A stretch of 64,000 bases of DNA from Thermomonas sp. (GTDB taxonomy: Bacteria; Pseudomonadota; Gammaproteobacteria; Xanthomonadales; Xanthomonadaceae). Shown here piece by piece: positions 42,091 to 52,268 of this stretch. Location of the stretch: NCBI GenBank assembly GCA_016720345.1, contig JADKKV010000005.1, positions 1,039,531 to 1,103,530 on the forward strand, given 5' to 3'. Position numbers and translations under genes: made by a program. Under the pieces are notes generated by a model. It saw only the letters and a program-made list of their open reading frames with translations. It was not told the origin of the DNA and did not search any database. The number at the start of each line of letters is the position of its first letter. Position 1 is the stretch's first letter.

Positions 42091-42102
42091 GGCGGTACCG
42101 CC
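42091..42102. terminator. 12-bp GC-rich palindrome between convergent genes
   Basis: GGCGGTACCGCC is a perfect palindrome in the 45-nt gap between fghA and the minus-strand lipoprotein gene. It may be a short terminator stem; there is no T-tract. Confidence 0.25.
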
Positions 42103-42120
42103 GCCGGCGCGCGCGATCCA

Positions 42121-42945
42121 TTACTTGCCGAACTTCGGCATCTGCTTGAGCGGTAGGGACGCGTAGTCGAAGCGGCCGCTGGCCGCGGGCAGGCTGGCCG
42201 ATGGCAATTTCTTCGCCATGGCCGAGGCCGGCACGTCCTTCGCCGTGAAGCTGCCGGCGATCGCATAGGTGCCGTCGGCATTGCGCTCGAAGCGTTCGAC
42301 GGTCACGGCGAAACCTTCCTTGTCCTTGGCCTCGTAGAAATCGAACATCGCGTTCGCCTTCGGCCGGTAGCTGAAGTTGGAGCTGGTGAGGGCCAGGCTC
42401 TTGTCGTCGAACGTCATCGCCAGGTCGACTTGGGCGCCGTCGCTGGCGGTCCCCTTCAGGCTGACCTGCAGCGACTTGATGATGTCGACCTGCATCACGC
42501 TTGCGTCGTGGAAGGTCTTGCCGGCCATGCCCTCGACCATCTCGCGCACGTCATCGGCACCGACGCGGGACTCCACGCCGAGCTTCTCGAGCTTGCGGTT
42601 GGCGTCGTCGATTGCGCGCTGGCCCTTGCCGGTATCGAGTTTCCCCTCGACCTGCGCGCCGATGTCATCGGCCACCTTGGTCGCGAGCGACCGGAAGCTT
42701 TGGGTGCCGTTGCCGACATCAGCCTCGATGCTGCCCTGGATGGTCTGGCCCGGTTTCAGAGGCGCATCGCCGGTACTGGCGGCACCGGCCGCCTGTGCAT
42801 CGCCCTCGGCTTGCTCGACCGCCGCCTGCATGCCGGAGGCGGTGTCGGCTGGTGCGGTAGTGGAGGTATTGCCGCAGGCGGATAACGCTGCGACCACCAC
42901 GGCGAGGCTAGCGGTCTTTCTCATCTGCATCTGAAAACGAATCAT
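42121..42945 (-). CDS. Lipoprotein of unknown function
   Basis: A 274-residue predicted lipoprotein: a 24-residue signal with lipobox LSAC, then a Ser/Thr/Ala-rich linker and a mostly polar domain with EKLGVESRVGADDVREMV and a C-terminal beta-rich part (GTYAIAGSFTAKDVPAS). I do not recognise the family. AGGAG lies 6 nt before ATG 42945. It lies 71 nt downstream of the VWA-domain gene and is probably expressed with it. Outer-membrane placement is likely (no Asp after the lipidated Cys). Confidence 0.75.
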   Translation of the reverse strand: MIRFQMQMRKTASLAVVVAALSACGNTSTTAPADTASGMQAAVEQAEGDAQAAGAASTGDAPLKPGQTIQGSIEADVGNGTQSFRSLATKVADDIGAQVEGKLDTGKGQRAIDDANRKLEKLGVESRVGADDVREMVEGMAGKTFHDASVMQVDIIKSLQVSLKGTASDGAQVDLAMTFDDKSLALTSSNFSYRPKANAMFDFYEAKDKEGFAVTVERFERNADGTYAIAGSFTAKDVPASAMAKKLPSASLPAASGRFDYASLPLKQMPKFGK

Positions 42946-43016
42946 TGCTGAACTCCTGTCGGGGATTGTTTCCGTCCATCGCGGCACGCCAGCAGGCTTG
43001 CAAGCCTGGCCAGCGC

Positions 43017-43985
43017 TCATTTCTGTGCATCGGGGACGTCTTCGTCTTCCGCGAACGTCCCGAAGTAGATGTAGGAACTTGCCACCGCGCCCAGGTGATT
43101 CCTCTCGCCGCCGTCTTCGATCATCAGGTAATCGCCTTCACGGGCCCGGTCATTGTAGAAGTACAGTCCGGAGCGCGCGCTGCACTTGAGCGAGCGCACG
43201 CGGTTGTCCCAACCGGGTGGCATCTCGTCTTCGTAGCCCTTGTCGCCGATCAGCAGGCTCTCGCCCTTGAAATTGTCCCCCGCGTAGAGCATGCAGCCCT
43301 TCGCCGGCTTCAGATTCTCGATCGCCTTGGGTTTCGCGGGTGGCGAGGCGGGCGCCTTCGCCACCGACTGCAACGCGCGGTTCAATTCGCCGGCGTCCTT
43401 CGCATCCACGTAGCGCCCGCCGGTATTCGCGGCCAGGCATTGCAACTGCTGGTGCGCCTTGCTGCCTTTCTGGATGTCGAAGCCGACCACGTGCGCAGTG
43501 AAGTCCACGCCGGCGGCTTCCAGTTCCTTACCCAGTGCGCAAGGATTCGCGCTGCAGGTTTCCTCGCCATCGCTGACCAGGATCACGGTGGCCTTGCGCT
43601 CGGTGAAGTGCAGTTGCGCTGCGGCCTGCCGCACCGACTCGCTGATCGGGGTCATGCCCTTGGGGTTCAGCGCGTCGACGCGCTTGCGGATGCCGGCGGC
43701 GGTGTCCGGGCCGATGGCCTGCAACACCTCGATGTCGGCGCAGTCGCCCTTGCGGTTGTGGCCGTAGGCCATCAGCCCGAGGTCGCCGCCCTGCCAGTCG
43801 TCCAGCATCGCGCCGACCGCGTCGCGGGCGATCGCGATCTTCGCCTTGCCGTCGATCTGGCCCCACATCGAGCCGGAGGCGTCGAGGACGAGCATGGTGG
43901 CGGGACGTGCGGTGTTGGCGGCATACAGGGCGGTCGCGGCGAATGCCGCGGTGGCCAGCAGGCCGATGCGCAGGGGTGTTTTCAT
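43017..43985 (-). CDS. Secreted VWA-domain protein with crystallin-like C-terminus
   Basis: A 322-residue exported protein. After a signal peptide (about 23 residues) comes a von Willebrand A domain with the metal-binding MIDAS motif DASGSM (35-40), TPISES and VILVSDGEETC. A linker rich in Ala, Pro and Lys leads to a domain of ~90 residues with two Greek-key-like motifs: LYAGDNFKGESLLIG, close to the crystallin pattern Y-x4-F-x-G, and a weaker copy in YFYNDRAREGDYLMIEDG. This looks like a divergent beta/gamma-crystallin or related module. The function may be adhesion or metal-dependent complex formation at the envelope. Confidence 0.78.
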   Translation of the reverse strand: MKTPLRIGLLATAAFAATALYAANTARPATMLVLDASGSMWGQIDGKAKIAIARDAVGAMLDDWQGGDLGLMAYGHNRKGDCADIEVLQAIGPDTAAGIRKRVDALNPKGMTPISESVRQAAAQLHFTERKATVILVSDGEETCSANPCALGKELEAAGVDFTAHVVGFDIQKGSKAHQQLQCLAANTGGRYVDAKDAGELNRALQSVAKAPASPPAKPKAIENLKPAKGCMLYAGDNFKGESLLIGDKGYEDEMPPGWDNRVRSLKCSARSGLYFYNDRAREGDYLMIEDGGERNHLGAVASSYIYFGTFAEDEDVPDAQK

Positions 43986-44079
43986 CAAGGATCCTAAAGG
44001 AGGGTGGGGGCTAGCGACGCGCCCGCGCGCGACGGTTACGCCGCGGTGGGCGACAGCGGACCGCGACGACAGGCCGCGA

Positions 44080-44616
44080 TCAATCGTCCGGCATGCGGTC
44101 GGCGCGCACCGCACGGCGGACATCGTTTCCTTCCGCCACGTAATGGCCCGCCAAGGCATCGCCATCCAGCTGCAACTCCAGGCGGTGCTCCGCGCCATCC
44201 GCGGTGGGGCTGAAGGCCAGCACCGCGCGGTCCCCGAGCAGATCAATGCGCTCGAACGTTCCTGTCTGGCCGATCAGTTCGCAGTCCGAGGTCCCCTCCA
44301 CCGGCTGCCCGTCCACCACGTCGCAGACCGGCTGGAACAGGACGTAGTCGCCATTGGCGGACGCCGCCTCGTCGGCGGACAGGAGTGAAATCGCCATGAT
44401 CGCCTGGTCACCGGGATCGTCCCCGGCAACCACGCGCCAGTTGCCGCGCACGCCGTCGAGGGAGGGCGCGTGATCGACCGCGTGCGCAGGCGCCACGGTC
44501 GCGGCGGCGGTGGATGCCCGGGCGGTTGCCGCTGGTGCGACGGGAGCCTGTGTCGTGGGTGCGCAGGCGGAAAGCAGGACGAGCATCAGCGCTCGACCCA
44601 GGGCAACAACGGGCAT
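44080..44616 (-). CDS. Lipoprotein of unknown function
   Basis: A 178-residue predicted lipoprotein with lipobox LLSAC near residue 18, a Thr/Ala/Pro-rich linker of about 35 residues and a compact beta-rich domain beginning LDGVRGNWRVVAGDD. Two cysteines (PVCDVVDG and SDCELIG) may form a disulfide. The pattern of a short lipocalin-like or META/DUF-type fold is possible, but I cannot assign a family. It is encoded upstream of the VWA gene (95-nt gap, same strand). Confidence 0.7.
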   Translation of the reverse strand: MPVVALGRALMLVLLSACAPTTQAPVAPAATARASTAAATVAPAHAVDHAPSLDGVRGNWRVVAGDDPGDQAIMAISLLSADEAASANGDYVLFQPVCDVVDGQPVEGTSDCELIGQTGTFERIDLLGDRAVLAFSPTADGAEHRLELQLDGDALAGHYVAEGNDVRRAVRADRMPDD

Positions 44617-44752
44617 GGACGATGGTTTATTGGCGGGACCAGTAATGGGTTACGAAGGCTGGATGCCAAAGCGGACATGCCGGGCCCGCCCGCGTCCTTG
44701 CCGCCGCTCCACGACAGCAGCGAGGGTCTGCGTGCCACCCCGCGTTCCGCGC

Positions 44753-45097
44753 TCAACCCGCGGTCACGTCGCGCAGTTGCCAGTGGTGGCCGGCAAGCAG
44801 CCCGAGGCGCTGGCGCAGCACCGCCGAGCGCAACGAAGTGGTCACCACCAGGTCGACGTGCAGGTCCTGCTGCTGGCCGCTGACGACCGCATGGGCGTCG
44901 GTTGCGCCGAGCACCGGGTCGACCCCGTCCGGGTCGTCCTGGCGCGCGCGCCAGTGCTGGAACAGTGCGTCGTTGCGCAGCGCGTCCTGCAGTTCGGCGG
45001 CGAACGCCTCCGCGCCGCGGGCACGGAACGCGAGCGCGGCGTCGCTGCCGCGCGCGTTGGCGGGATCGGGCAGGCTGATGTAGTAACGCGTCGGCAT
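44753..45097 (-). CDS. Hypothetical protein (114 aa)
   Basis: A small soluble protein without signal peptide or membrane helices, starting MPTRYYISLPDP and containing a helical segment (AEAFAAELQDALRNDALFQHW) and a C-terminal beta segment (DLHVDLVVTTSLRSAVL). Not recognised. GGAG precedes ATG 45097, and codon use fits a real gene. Neighbours are unrelated. Confidence 0.6.
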   Translation of the reverse strand: MPTRYYISLPDPANARGSDAALAFRARGAEAFAAELQDALRNDALFQHWRARQDDPDGVDPVLGATDAHAVVSGQQQDLHVDLVVTTSLRSAVLRQRLGLLAGHHWQLRDVTAG

Positions 45098-45155
45098 GTG
45101 CGCTCCGTCGGCATGGCGAAGCGCACAGCGTAGCGGGCGCACGTTAGCGCCGCGT

Positions 45156-46100
45156 TCAGACCTCGAGCTTGGCCGGCTCCGCGGCGAAACCCACCACCAG
45201 CGCGCCCTGGCCGACGTTGACCATGCCCGACAGGCTCATCACGCTCTCGAACACCTCGACGTTGTGCTCGGCGCAGGTGTCGCGCAGGCGCTGGTAGCCG
45301 GGCAGGTCGCGCATGCGGTCCAGTTCGCCACCGAAGCTCAGGCACATGGTCGGGGTCATCAGCCCCGCGCGTACCCGGCTGCCGGCGAAGTCGAACAGTT
45401 TCTCGGCGGCGTTGGTGAAGCCCTTCACCTTGGCCGCGGGCGCGGTATCGCCACGGTTGCAATGCAGGATCGGCTTGATGTCGAGCGCGGTGCCGAGCGT
45501 CGCGCTGAAGAAGCTGACGCTCTTGTCGCCACGCTTCTTGATCCGGTTGCGCAGGTAGTGCAGGTCCGGCACCACCATGTAGCCCTGGGTGTACAGGGCC
45601 AGGTGCTCGAGGCGCGAGCGGATCTTCGGCGCGCCCTCGCCGGCGGCGCGCAGGCGCGCGGCTTCCACCGCCATCACCCCGACCGCCGCGAACACGTTCT
45701 GGCTGTCGATCACCCGCAGCGAGAACGGGGTGGTGTTGCCGATCGCGGCACGCACCGGCTTGTAGTCGTTGAGGATGGTGAAGCTGGCCTGCTGCGCGTT
45801 GTCGAAGATGCCGCTGCGCGAGCGCGTGGTGCAGATGCAGAACACGTAGTCGTAGTCCAGCACCAGCCGGCCCAGGAACAGGTCGTGCACCTGCTGCACG
45901 GTGTACGGCGTGGTCTCGGCGTTGTAGGCCTGGGCCGCGGTGTCGCCGGTGAGGAAGTTGAGCGTCGCCTCCTCGTTGCGCATGTCCGCCAGCACCGCGT
46001 TGCCGATCTGCACGGTCACCGGCAGGATGGTGATCTCCTCCTGCGCGATGAAATCGCTTGGTACGTCGCACGCCGAATCCACCACGATGCCTATGCGCAT
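45156..46100 (-). CDS. DegV family protein
   Basis: A 314-residue protein of the DegV fold, which binds a single fatty acid and in Firmicutes acts as FakB with a fatty acid kinase. Family features are VVDSACDVP at the N-terminus, ICTTRSRSGIFDNA and the RVIDSQNVFAA segment. No FakA-like kinase is encoded nearby. ATG 46100 follows GGAGGA; a GTG at 46112 is in frame but less likely. The GDKSVSFFSATLGTALDIKP region fits the second subdomain. Confidence 0.88.
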   Translation of the reverse strand: MRIGIVVDSACDVPSDFIAQEEITILPVTVQIGNAVLADMRNEEATLNFLTGDTAAQAYNAETTPYTVQQVHDLFLGRLVLDYDYVFCICTTRSRSGIFDNAQQASFTILNDYKPVRAAIGNTTPFSLRVIDSQNVFAAVGVMAVEAARLRAAGEGAPKIRSRLEHLALYTQGYMVVPDLHYLRNRIKKRGDKSVSFFSATLGTALDIKPILHCNRGDTAPAAKVKGFTNAAEKLFDFAGSRVRAGLMTPTMCLSFGGELDRMRDLPGYQRLRDTCAEHNVEVFESVMSLSGMVNVGQGALVVGFAAEPAKLEV

Positions 46101-46214
46101 GTCGTCCTCCACCCCCCGGTCAAGATGCGCCGACCGTACCGCAAGTCGCGCGCCGATGCATGTGGCAAAGCGGCATGGTCGGGCGCGCGGCGTCCCACCA
46201 CGTCAATGCCCGGC

Positions 46215-46619
46215 TCAGTGCCAGAGGCCCAGGATCAGCCCGTACAGGCTGAACTGCAGGGTGTGATAGCCGCCATCGATCAGCCACAGCCGGAAGCTGC
46301 GGCCGGCGAACGCGTAGTTGATGCCGAAGCTCATCGCCACGTAGGCCAGGCCGGTCAGGAAGCCTGCGTGCAGGGCGATGAACAGCGGCGGATCCGGGCG
46401 CAGGATGATCGCGAACGCAGCGGCCGCGACCAGCGCGGCGACGAACGCGGTGCCGAACACCATGCCCGGGTGGCCCTTCGGCGGCGCGTCGGGGTCGATG
46501 CCGTTCTCCCGGCACCATGCGTGCTTGAACAACGGTCCGTACCAGATCCCGCCAAGCAGGAAGGCGGACACCGCCGCCACCAGGACCGCCAGCCAGTTGA
46601 TGTCGATGAAGTTCGGCAT
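46215..46619 (-). CDS. DUF1761 domain membrane protein
   Basis: A 134-residue membrane protein with four predicted helices and the DUF1761 opening INWLAVLVAAVSAFLLGGIWYGPLF, followed by HPGMVFGTAFVAALVAAA and a final hydrophobic segment ending in a C-terminal Leu-Trp-His. The function of the family is unknown. GGGGAG lies upstream of the start. Confidence 0.83.
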   Translation of the reverse strand: MPNFIDINWLAVLVAAVSAFLLGGIWYGPLFKHAWCRENGIDPDAPPKGHPGMVFGTAFVAALVAAAAFAIILRPDPPLFIALHAGFLTGLAYVAMSFGINYAFAGRSFRLWLIDGGYHTLQFSLYGLILGLWH

Positions 46620-46686
46620 GCCATGTCTCCCCAGGGTGCCCGGCCGCGAGCTTACGCCGCGCGGCCTTTACCAGGTTGCGCGAAGG

Positions 46687-47975
46687 TCAGCGCGCGGCGT
46701 CCGGATACGCACGCGGCAGGTCGCCGCCGGGCCGCAGGTAGCGGTCGCGCAGTTCGGTCTGGCGTGAACGCATCGGGATCGCGCGGCCGTCCAGCCACAC
46801 CTGGCGGGCGACGCTGGCGACGTCGAGCGGATCGCCGCTCCACAGCACCAGGTCGGCGCGCTGGCCCACGGCGATGCTGCCCACTTCATTGCCGACGCCG
46901 AAGCTGCTGGCCGGCACCGAGGTCAGCCCGGCCAGCGCGGCCTCCCACGGCAGCCCGTTGGCCACCGCGTTGCCCGCCAGCTGGCGGATCTTGCGCGCGT
47001 TGTGGGAGGCATCGCCGGCCTGCGAGAACGAGACCCGCACGCCAGCCGCGTGCAGGCGCGCCGCGTTTTCCAGGGTGGCGCCGATCTCGTCGAAGTCGTT
47101 CGGCAGGTTGCCGAGCGCATCCACGAACACCGGCACCCCGGCGGCGGCCAGTTGCGGCGCGACCTTCCACCCTTCGGCGGCGCCGAGCAGGGCGATGCTG
47201 ACCCCGCGCTGCTTCGACCAGCGCAGCAGGCGGGTGATGTCGGCGGCACGCTGGATGCGCACCAGCACGCGGCCACCGCCGCCGAAATAGCGGGCCAGGG
47301 TGGTGCGCCCGGCCGGGGTGAGCAGGGCGAAGCGGGAGTCCGCCGGGATCCGTCCGCGCACCTCGTCGACGAGCTGGTCCAGCAGCATCCACTGCGCCGC
47401 GCGCGAGCTGCCGCTGAGCGAGGCGGCTTCGCCACCCAGGGTCATGAACAGGGTGCGCGGGCCGATCGCGTCCAGGCTGCCGTCCAGCCGCACCGCGCCG
47501 CCCTGGCCGCCGATGAAGGAGCCGCCGGCACGGGTGCCCGCCGACAGCAGCGTCCAGCCGATGCCTTCCACCCGCGCCACCGGCACCAGCACCGATTCCG
47601 GGTTGTAGGCCAGGGTCACGTCGAACTCCGGGCGCACCTGCATGTCGGCGGCGTTGGCGCCAAGCGCGAGGGTGTTGTCGACGGTGGCGGACTCGCCGGA
47701 AACCTCTTCCACTCCGATGTCGGTGACGCCGCCGAACAGCGCCGGGGTCAGCGGCTTGCCCTGCGCGTCCAGCACGCTGGTGCCGGGCGCGGCCAGGCCG
47801 CTGCCGACCGCGGCGATGCGGCCATTGCGCACCAGCACGTCGGCCGCCTGCAGGGTGCCGCGCGCGCTGGCGGTGTGCACGGTGGCATTGCGGATCAGCA
47901 GGTCCTGCGCGGAGGCGATGCCGGTCGTGGCCAGCAGCGCGACCGCCACCGCGAGGCGCTTCAGGGACGCGGCGC

Positions 47976-47979
<4 letters not shown>
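46687..47979 (-). CDS. Amidohydrolase-family protein lacking the HxH metal motif
   Basis: A 430-residue exported protein (signal peptide ending IASAQ) with the amidohydrolase beta-sandwich and barrel frame: DLLIRNATVHTASARGTLQAAD at the start (usual composite domain) and VGSIAVGQRADLVLWSGDPLD at the end. The usual PGxIDxHxH metal site is replaced by TPALFGGVTDIGVEE, so the first metal pair is missing. It overlaps the upstream, intact amidohydrolase gene by ATGA and is likely its non-catalytic partner. A distinct activity cannot be excluded. Confidence 0.82.
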
Positions 47980-49358
<1,379 letters not shown>

Positions 49359-49483
49359 TCGGTCATCCCCGTTGCACGGCGTGCAATGGCCAACCCTAAC
49401 CCGGCCGGCCGCGCCGCGCCACATGACCGATGTCATGGCCGCGTGTGAGAATCGCGACCAACGAAAACGCGGTGGCGAACGGC

Positions 49484-50260
49484 ATGAAGGACAAGCAGGC
49501 GATCGTCGACAACTGGCTGCCGCGCTACACCGGGGTGCCGCTGGACGGCTTCGGCGAACACATCCTGCTGACCAACTTCGGCGGCTACCTCGGCCATTTC
49601 TCGGCGATGACCGGGGCCCCGGTGGTCGGCGTCGACCGGCCGATGCCCAGCGCCACCGCCGACGGCATCACCATGATCAATTTCGGCATGGGCAGTCCGA
49701 ACGCGGCCACGGTGATGGACCTGCTGTCGGCGATCTGCCCGAAGGCGGTGCTGTTCCTCGGCAAGTGCGGCGGCCTGAAGAAGAAGAACCAGCTCGGCGA
49801 CCTGGTGCTGCCGATCGCCGCGATCCGCGGCGAAGGCACCAGCGACGACTACCTGCCGCCGCAGGTGCCGGCGCTGCCCGCGTTCGCGCTGCAGCGCGCG
49901 GTGTCGACCATGATCCGCGACCTCGAGCTGGACTACTGGACCGGCACCGTCTACACCACCAACCGCCGGGTCTGGGAGCACGACGCGAACTTCAAGGAGA
50001 AGCTGCGGGCGATGCGCTGCATGGCGATCGACATGGAAACCGCGACCATCTTCGCCGCCGGCTTCGCCAACCGCATCCCGTGCGGTGCGCTGCTGCTGGT
50101 CAGCGACCAGCCGATGATCCCGGAAGGCGTCAAGACCGAGGCTTCCGACGCGCGCGTCTCCGCCGATTTCGTGCAGAACCACATCAAGGTCGGGATCGAG
50201 GCGCTGCGCCTGATCCGCCGCCATGGCAAGTCGGTGCGGCACCTGCGCTTCGACGAGTGA
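49484..50260 (+). CDS. AMP nucleosidase-like protein (short form)
   Basis: A 258-residue protein of the nucleoside phosphorylase fold. GKCGGLKKKNQLGDLVLP, AIRGEGTSDDYLPP, the catalytic-site MAIDMETATIF and LLLVSDQPMIPEGVK match the AMN-like group, which corresponds to the C-terminal catalytic domain of E. coli AMP nucleosidase (484 aa) without its N-terminal regulatory domain. It would cleave AMP to adenine and ribose-5-phosphate. ATG 49484 fits the family start; a longer start at 49430 is less likely. Confidence 0.88.
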   Translation: MKDKQAIVDNWLPRYTGVPLDGFGEHILLTNFGGYLGHFSAMTGAPVVGVDRPMPSATADGITMINFGMGSPNAATVMDLLSAICPKAVLFLGKCGGLKKKNQLGDLVLPIAAIRGEGTSDDYLPPQVPALPAFALQRAVSTMIRDLELDYWTGTVYTTNRRVWEHDANFKEKLRAMRCMAIDMETATIFAAGFANRIPCGALLLVSDQPMIPEGVKTEASDARVSADFVQNHIKVGIEALRLIRRHGKSVRHLRFDE

Positions 50261-50321
50261 TGCGCATGCCGCGTCCACGCCGGTGCGGGCATGATCGAGG
50301 TCCACCGAAGCGGAGCGCGCG

Positions 50322-50858
50322 ATGACCACACCCGTTGCCGTGACGTCCTTCTGGCGCGATGCCGGGATGGCCAAGTGGTTCGGCGGCGGCGATGCGTTCG
50401 ACGCCGAATGCCGCGATCGTTTCCTTGATGCCCACCACGCCGCCGCGCGGCGCGAGCATGCGCACTGGATGGACGATGCCGAGGGCGCGCTGGCGCTGCT
50501 GATCCTGCTCGACCAGATCCCGCGCAACGTGTTCCGCGGCAGCGGGCACGCGTTCGCCAGCGATGGGCTTGCGCGCCAGTACGCGACGCAGGCCCTCGCG
50601 GCCGGCTTCGATGCCGCCAGCGAGCCGGAACTGCGGATGTTCTTCTACCTGCCGTTCGAGCATTCGGAAGACATGGCCGACCAGGATCGCGCGGTCGAGC
50701 TGTTCGCGGCGCTGGGCAACGACAACCTGCTGGCCTACGCGAACGCGCATCGCGACGTGATCGCGCGTTTCGGCCGCTTTCCGCATCGGAATGCCGCACT
50801 TGGCCGTAGCAATACCCCTGACGAGCAGGCGTGGCTGGACGCCGGCGGCGGTTTCTAG
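50322..50858 (+). CDS. DUF924 family protein
   Basis: A 178-residue helical protein with the DUF924 hallmarks FWRDAGMAKWFGGGDAFDAE, LALLILLDQIPRNVFRG and FFYLPFEHSEDMADQD. The fold is TPR-like; the biochemical role is unknown. GGAG precedes the ATG. It ends 9 nt before the photolyase gene and probably shares its transcript. Confidence 0.88.
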   Translation: MTTPVAVTSFWRDAGMAKWFGGGDAFDAECRDRFLDAHHAAARREHAHWMDDAEGALALLILLDQIPRNVFRGSGHAFASDGLARQYATQALAAGFDAASEPELRMFFYLPFEHSEDMADQDRAVELFAALGNDNLLAYANAHRDVIARFGRFPHRNAALGRSNTPDEQAWLDAGGGF

Positions 50859-50867
50859 GGGGTTCCG

Positions 50868-52265
50868 ATGGAATGCGCATTGCTGTGGTTCCGCAACGAC
50901 CTGCGGCTGGCCGACAACCCGGCGCTGGACGGCCTGCTGCGCGCGGGGCTGGCGCCGATCCCGGTCTACATCCATGCACCGGACGAACATGGCGGGTGGG
51001 CGCCGGGTGCGGCCTCCGACGCCTGGCGTTTGCGTTCGCTACGCGCACTCGATGCCGACCTGCGCGCGCGCGGCTCGCGGCTGCAGGTGCTGCACGGACC
51101 CACGCATGACGTGCTGGCGCAGCTGGTGGCCGCGACCGGTGCGAAGGCGGTGTACTGGAACCGGCGCTACGAACCGGCGATCGAAGCACGCGATGCGGCG
51201 GTCAAGCAGGCGTTGCGCGCGGATGGCATCGATGCGCGCAGCCACAGCGGCGCGCTGCTGTTCGAGCCGTGGCAGGTGCAGAGCCTGGCCGGCGATCCGT
51301 ACAAGGTGTTCACCCCGTTCTGGCGCACCGCGCTGAAGCAGTGGCGGCTGCCGGCATTGCAGGCAGTACCGGAGCGGCTGCCGGCACCACCGGCATTGCC
51401 GGGCGTGGTCGCCATCGATGCGCTCGGGCTGGCGCCCAGGCTGCCGTGGGACCGCGGGTTCTGGGACGAATGGGTGCCCGGCGAGGCCGGTGCGCACGCG
51501 GCGCTGGATCGCTTCGCGACCGATGCGCTCGACGGCTACGGCGGCAATCGCGACATCCCGTCGCTGCGCGGTACCTCGCGGCTGTCGCCACACCTGCATT
51601 TCGGCGAAATCGCGCCATGGCGGATCGCGCATCGGCTGCAGGATGCGCTGCCCGCGAGCGACCGCGAGCACTACCTGCGCGAACTCGGCTGGCGCGAATT
51701 CGGCCATCACCTGCTGCACCATTTCCCGCACACGCCGGATGCCAACTTCAACCCGCGCTTCGACGACTTCGGCTGGGCCACGCCCACCGACGCCCAGCTC
51801 GATGCCTGGCGGCACGGCCGCACCGGCATCCCGATCGTGGATGCGGGGATGCGCGAGCTGTGGGCCACCGGCTGGATGCACAACCGGGTACGGATGATCG
51901 TGGGCAGCTTCCTGACCAAGCACCTGCGCGTGCACTGGGCGCATGGCGCGCGCTGGTTCTGGGGCACGCTGGTGGACGCGGACCTCGCCAACAACACGCT
52001 GGGCTGGCAGTGGGTGGCCGGCACCGGCGCCGACGCCGCGCCCTACCACCGGGTGTTCAACCCGGTGCTGCAGGCGCAGAAGTTCGATCCGCAGGGCGCG
52101 TACATCGCCCGTTGGGTACCGGAGCTGGCCGGACTGCCGGCGGCGCAGCGGCATGCACCGTGGACGGGCGTGACCCCGCGCGGCTACCCGCGTCCCGTGG
52201 TCGACCTGGCGGCGGGCCGGGCAGGCGCACTGGCGGCGCTGGCCGGGATCCGCGCGCCACGCTGA
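50868..52265 (+). CDS. phrB: Deoxyribodipyrimidine photolyase
   Basis: Light-driven repair of cyclobutane pyrimidine dimers using FADH and an antenna pigment. The 465-residue protein begins ALLWFRNDLRLADNPAL and carries the class I FAD-binding core: RLSPHLHFGEI, GWREFGHHLLHHFP, IVDAGMRELWATGWMHNR, and the NTLGWQWVAGTG signature. Length is typical. The start follows GGGGG. It is coupled to the DUF924 gene. Confidence 0.95.
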   Translation: MECALLWFRNDLRLADNPALDGLLRAGLAPIPVYIHAPDEHGGWAPGAASDAWRLRSLRALDADLRARGSRLQVLHGPTHDVLAQLVAATGAKAVYWNRRYEPAIEARDAAVKQALRADGIDARSHSGALLFEPWQVQSLAGDPYKVFTPFWRTALKQWRLPALQAVPERLPAPPALPGVVAIDALGLAPRLPWDRGFWDEWVPGEAGAHAALDRFATDALDGYGGNRDIPSLRGTSRLSPHLHFGEIAPWRIAHRLQDALPASDREHYLRELGWREFGHHLLHHFPHTPDANFNPRFDDFGWATPTDAQLDAWRHGRTGIPIVDAGMRELWATGWMHNRVRMIVGSFLTKHLRVHWAHGARWFWGTLVDADLANNTLGWQWVAGTGADAAPYHRVFNPVLQAQKFDPQGAYIARWVPELAGLPAAQRHAPWTGVTPRGYPRPVVDLAAGRAGALAALAGIRAPR

Positions 52266-52268
52266 GCC

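Noticed and set aside
42091..42102. GGCGGTACCGCC as a regulator operator
   Set aside because: It lies between two 3' ends, so a terminator stem is the simpler reading.
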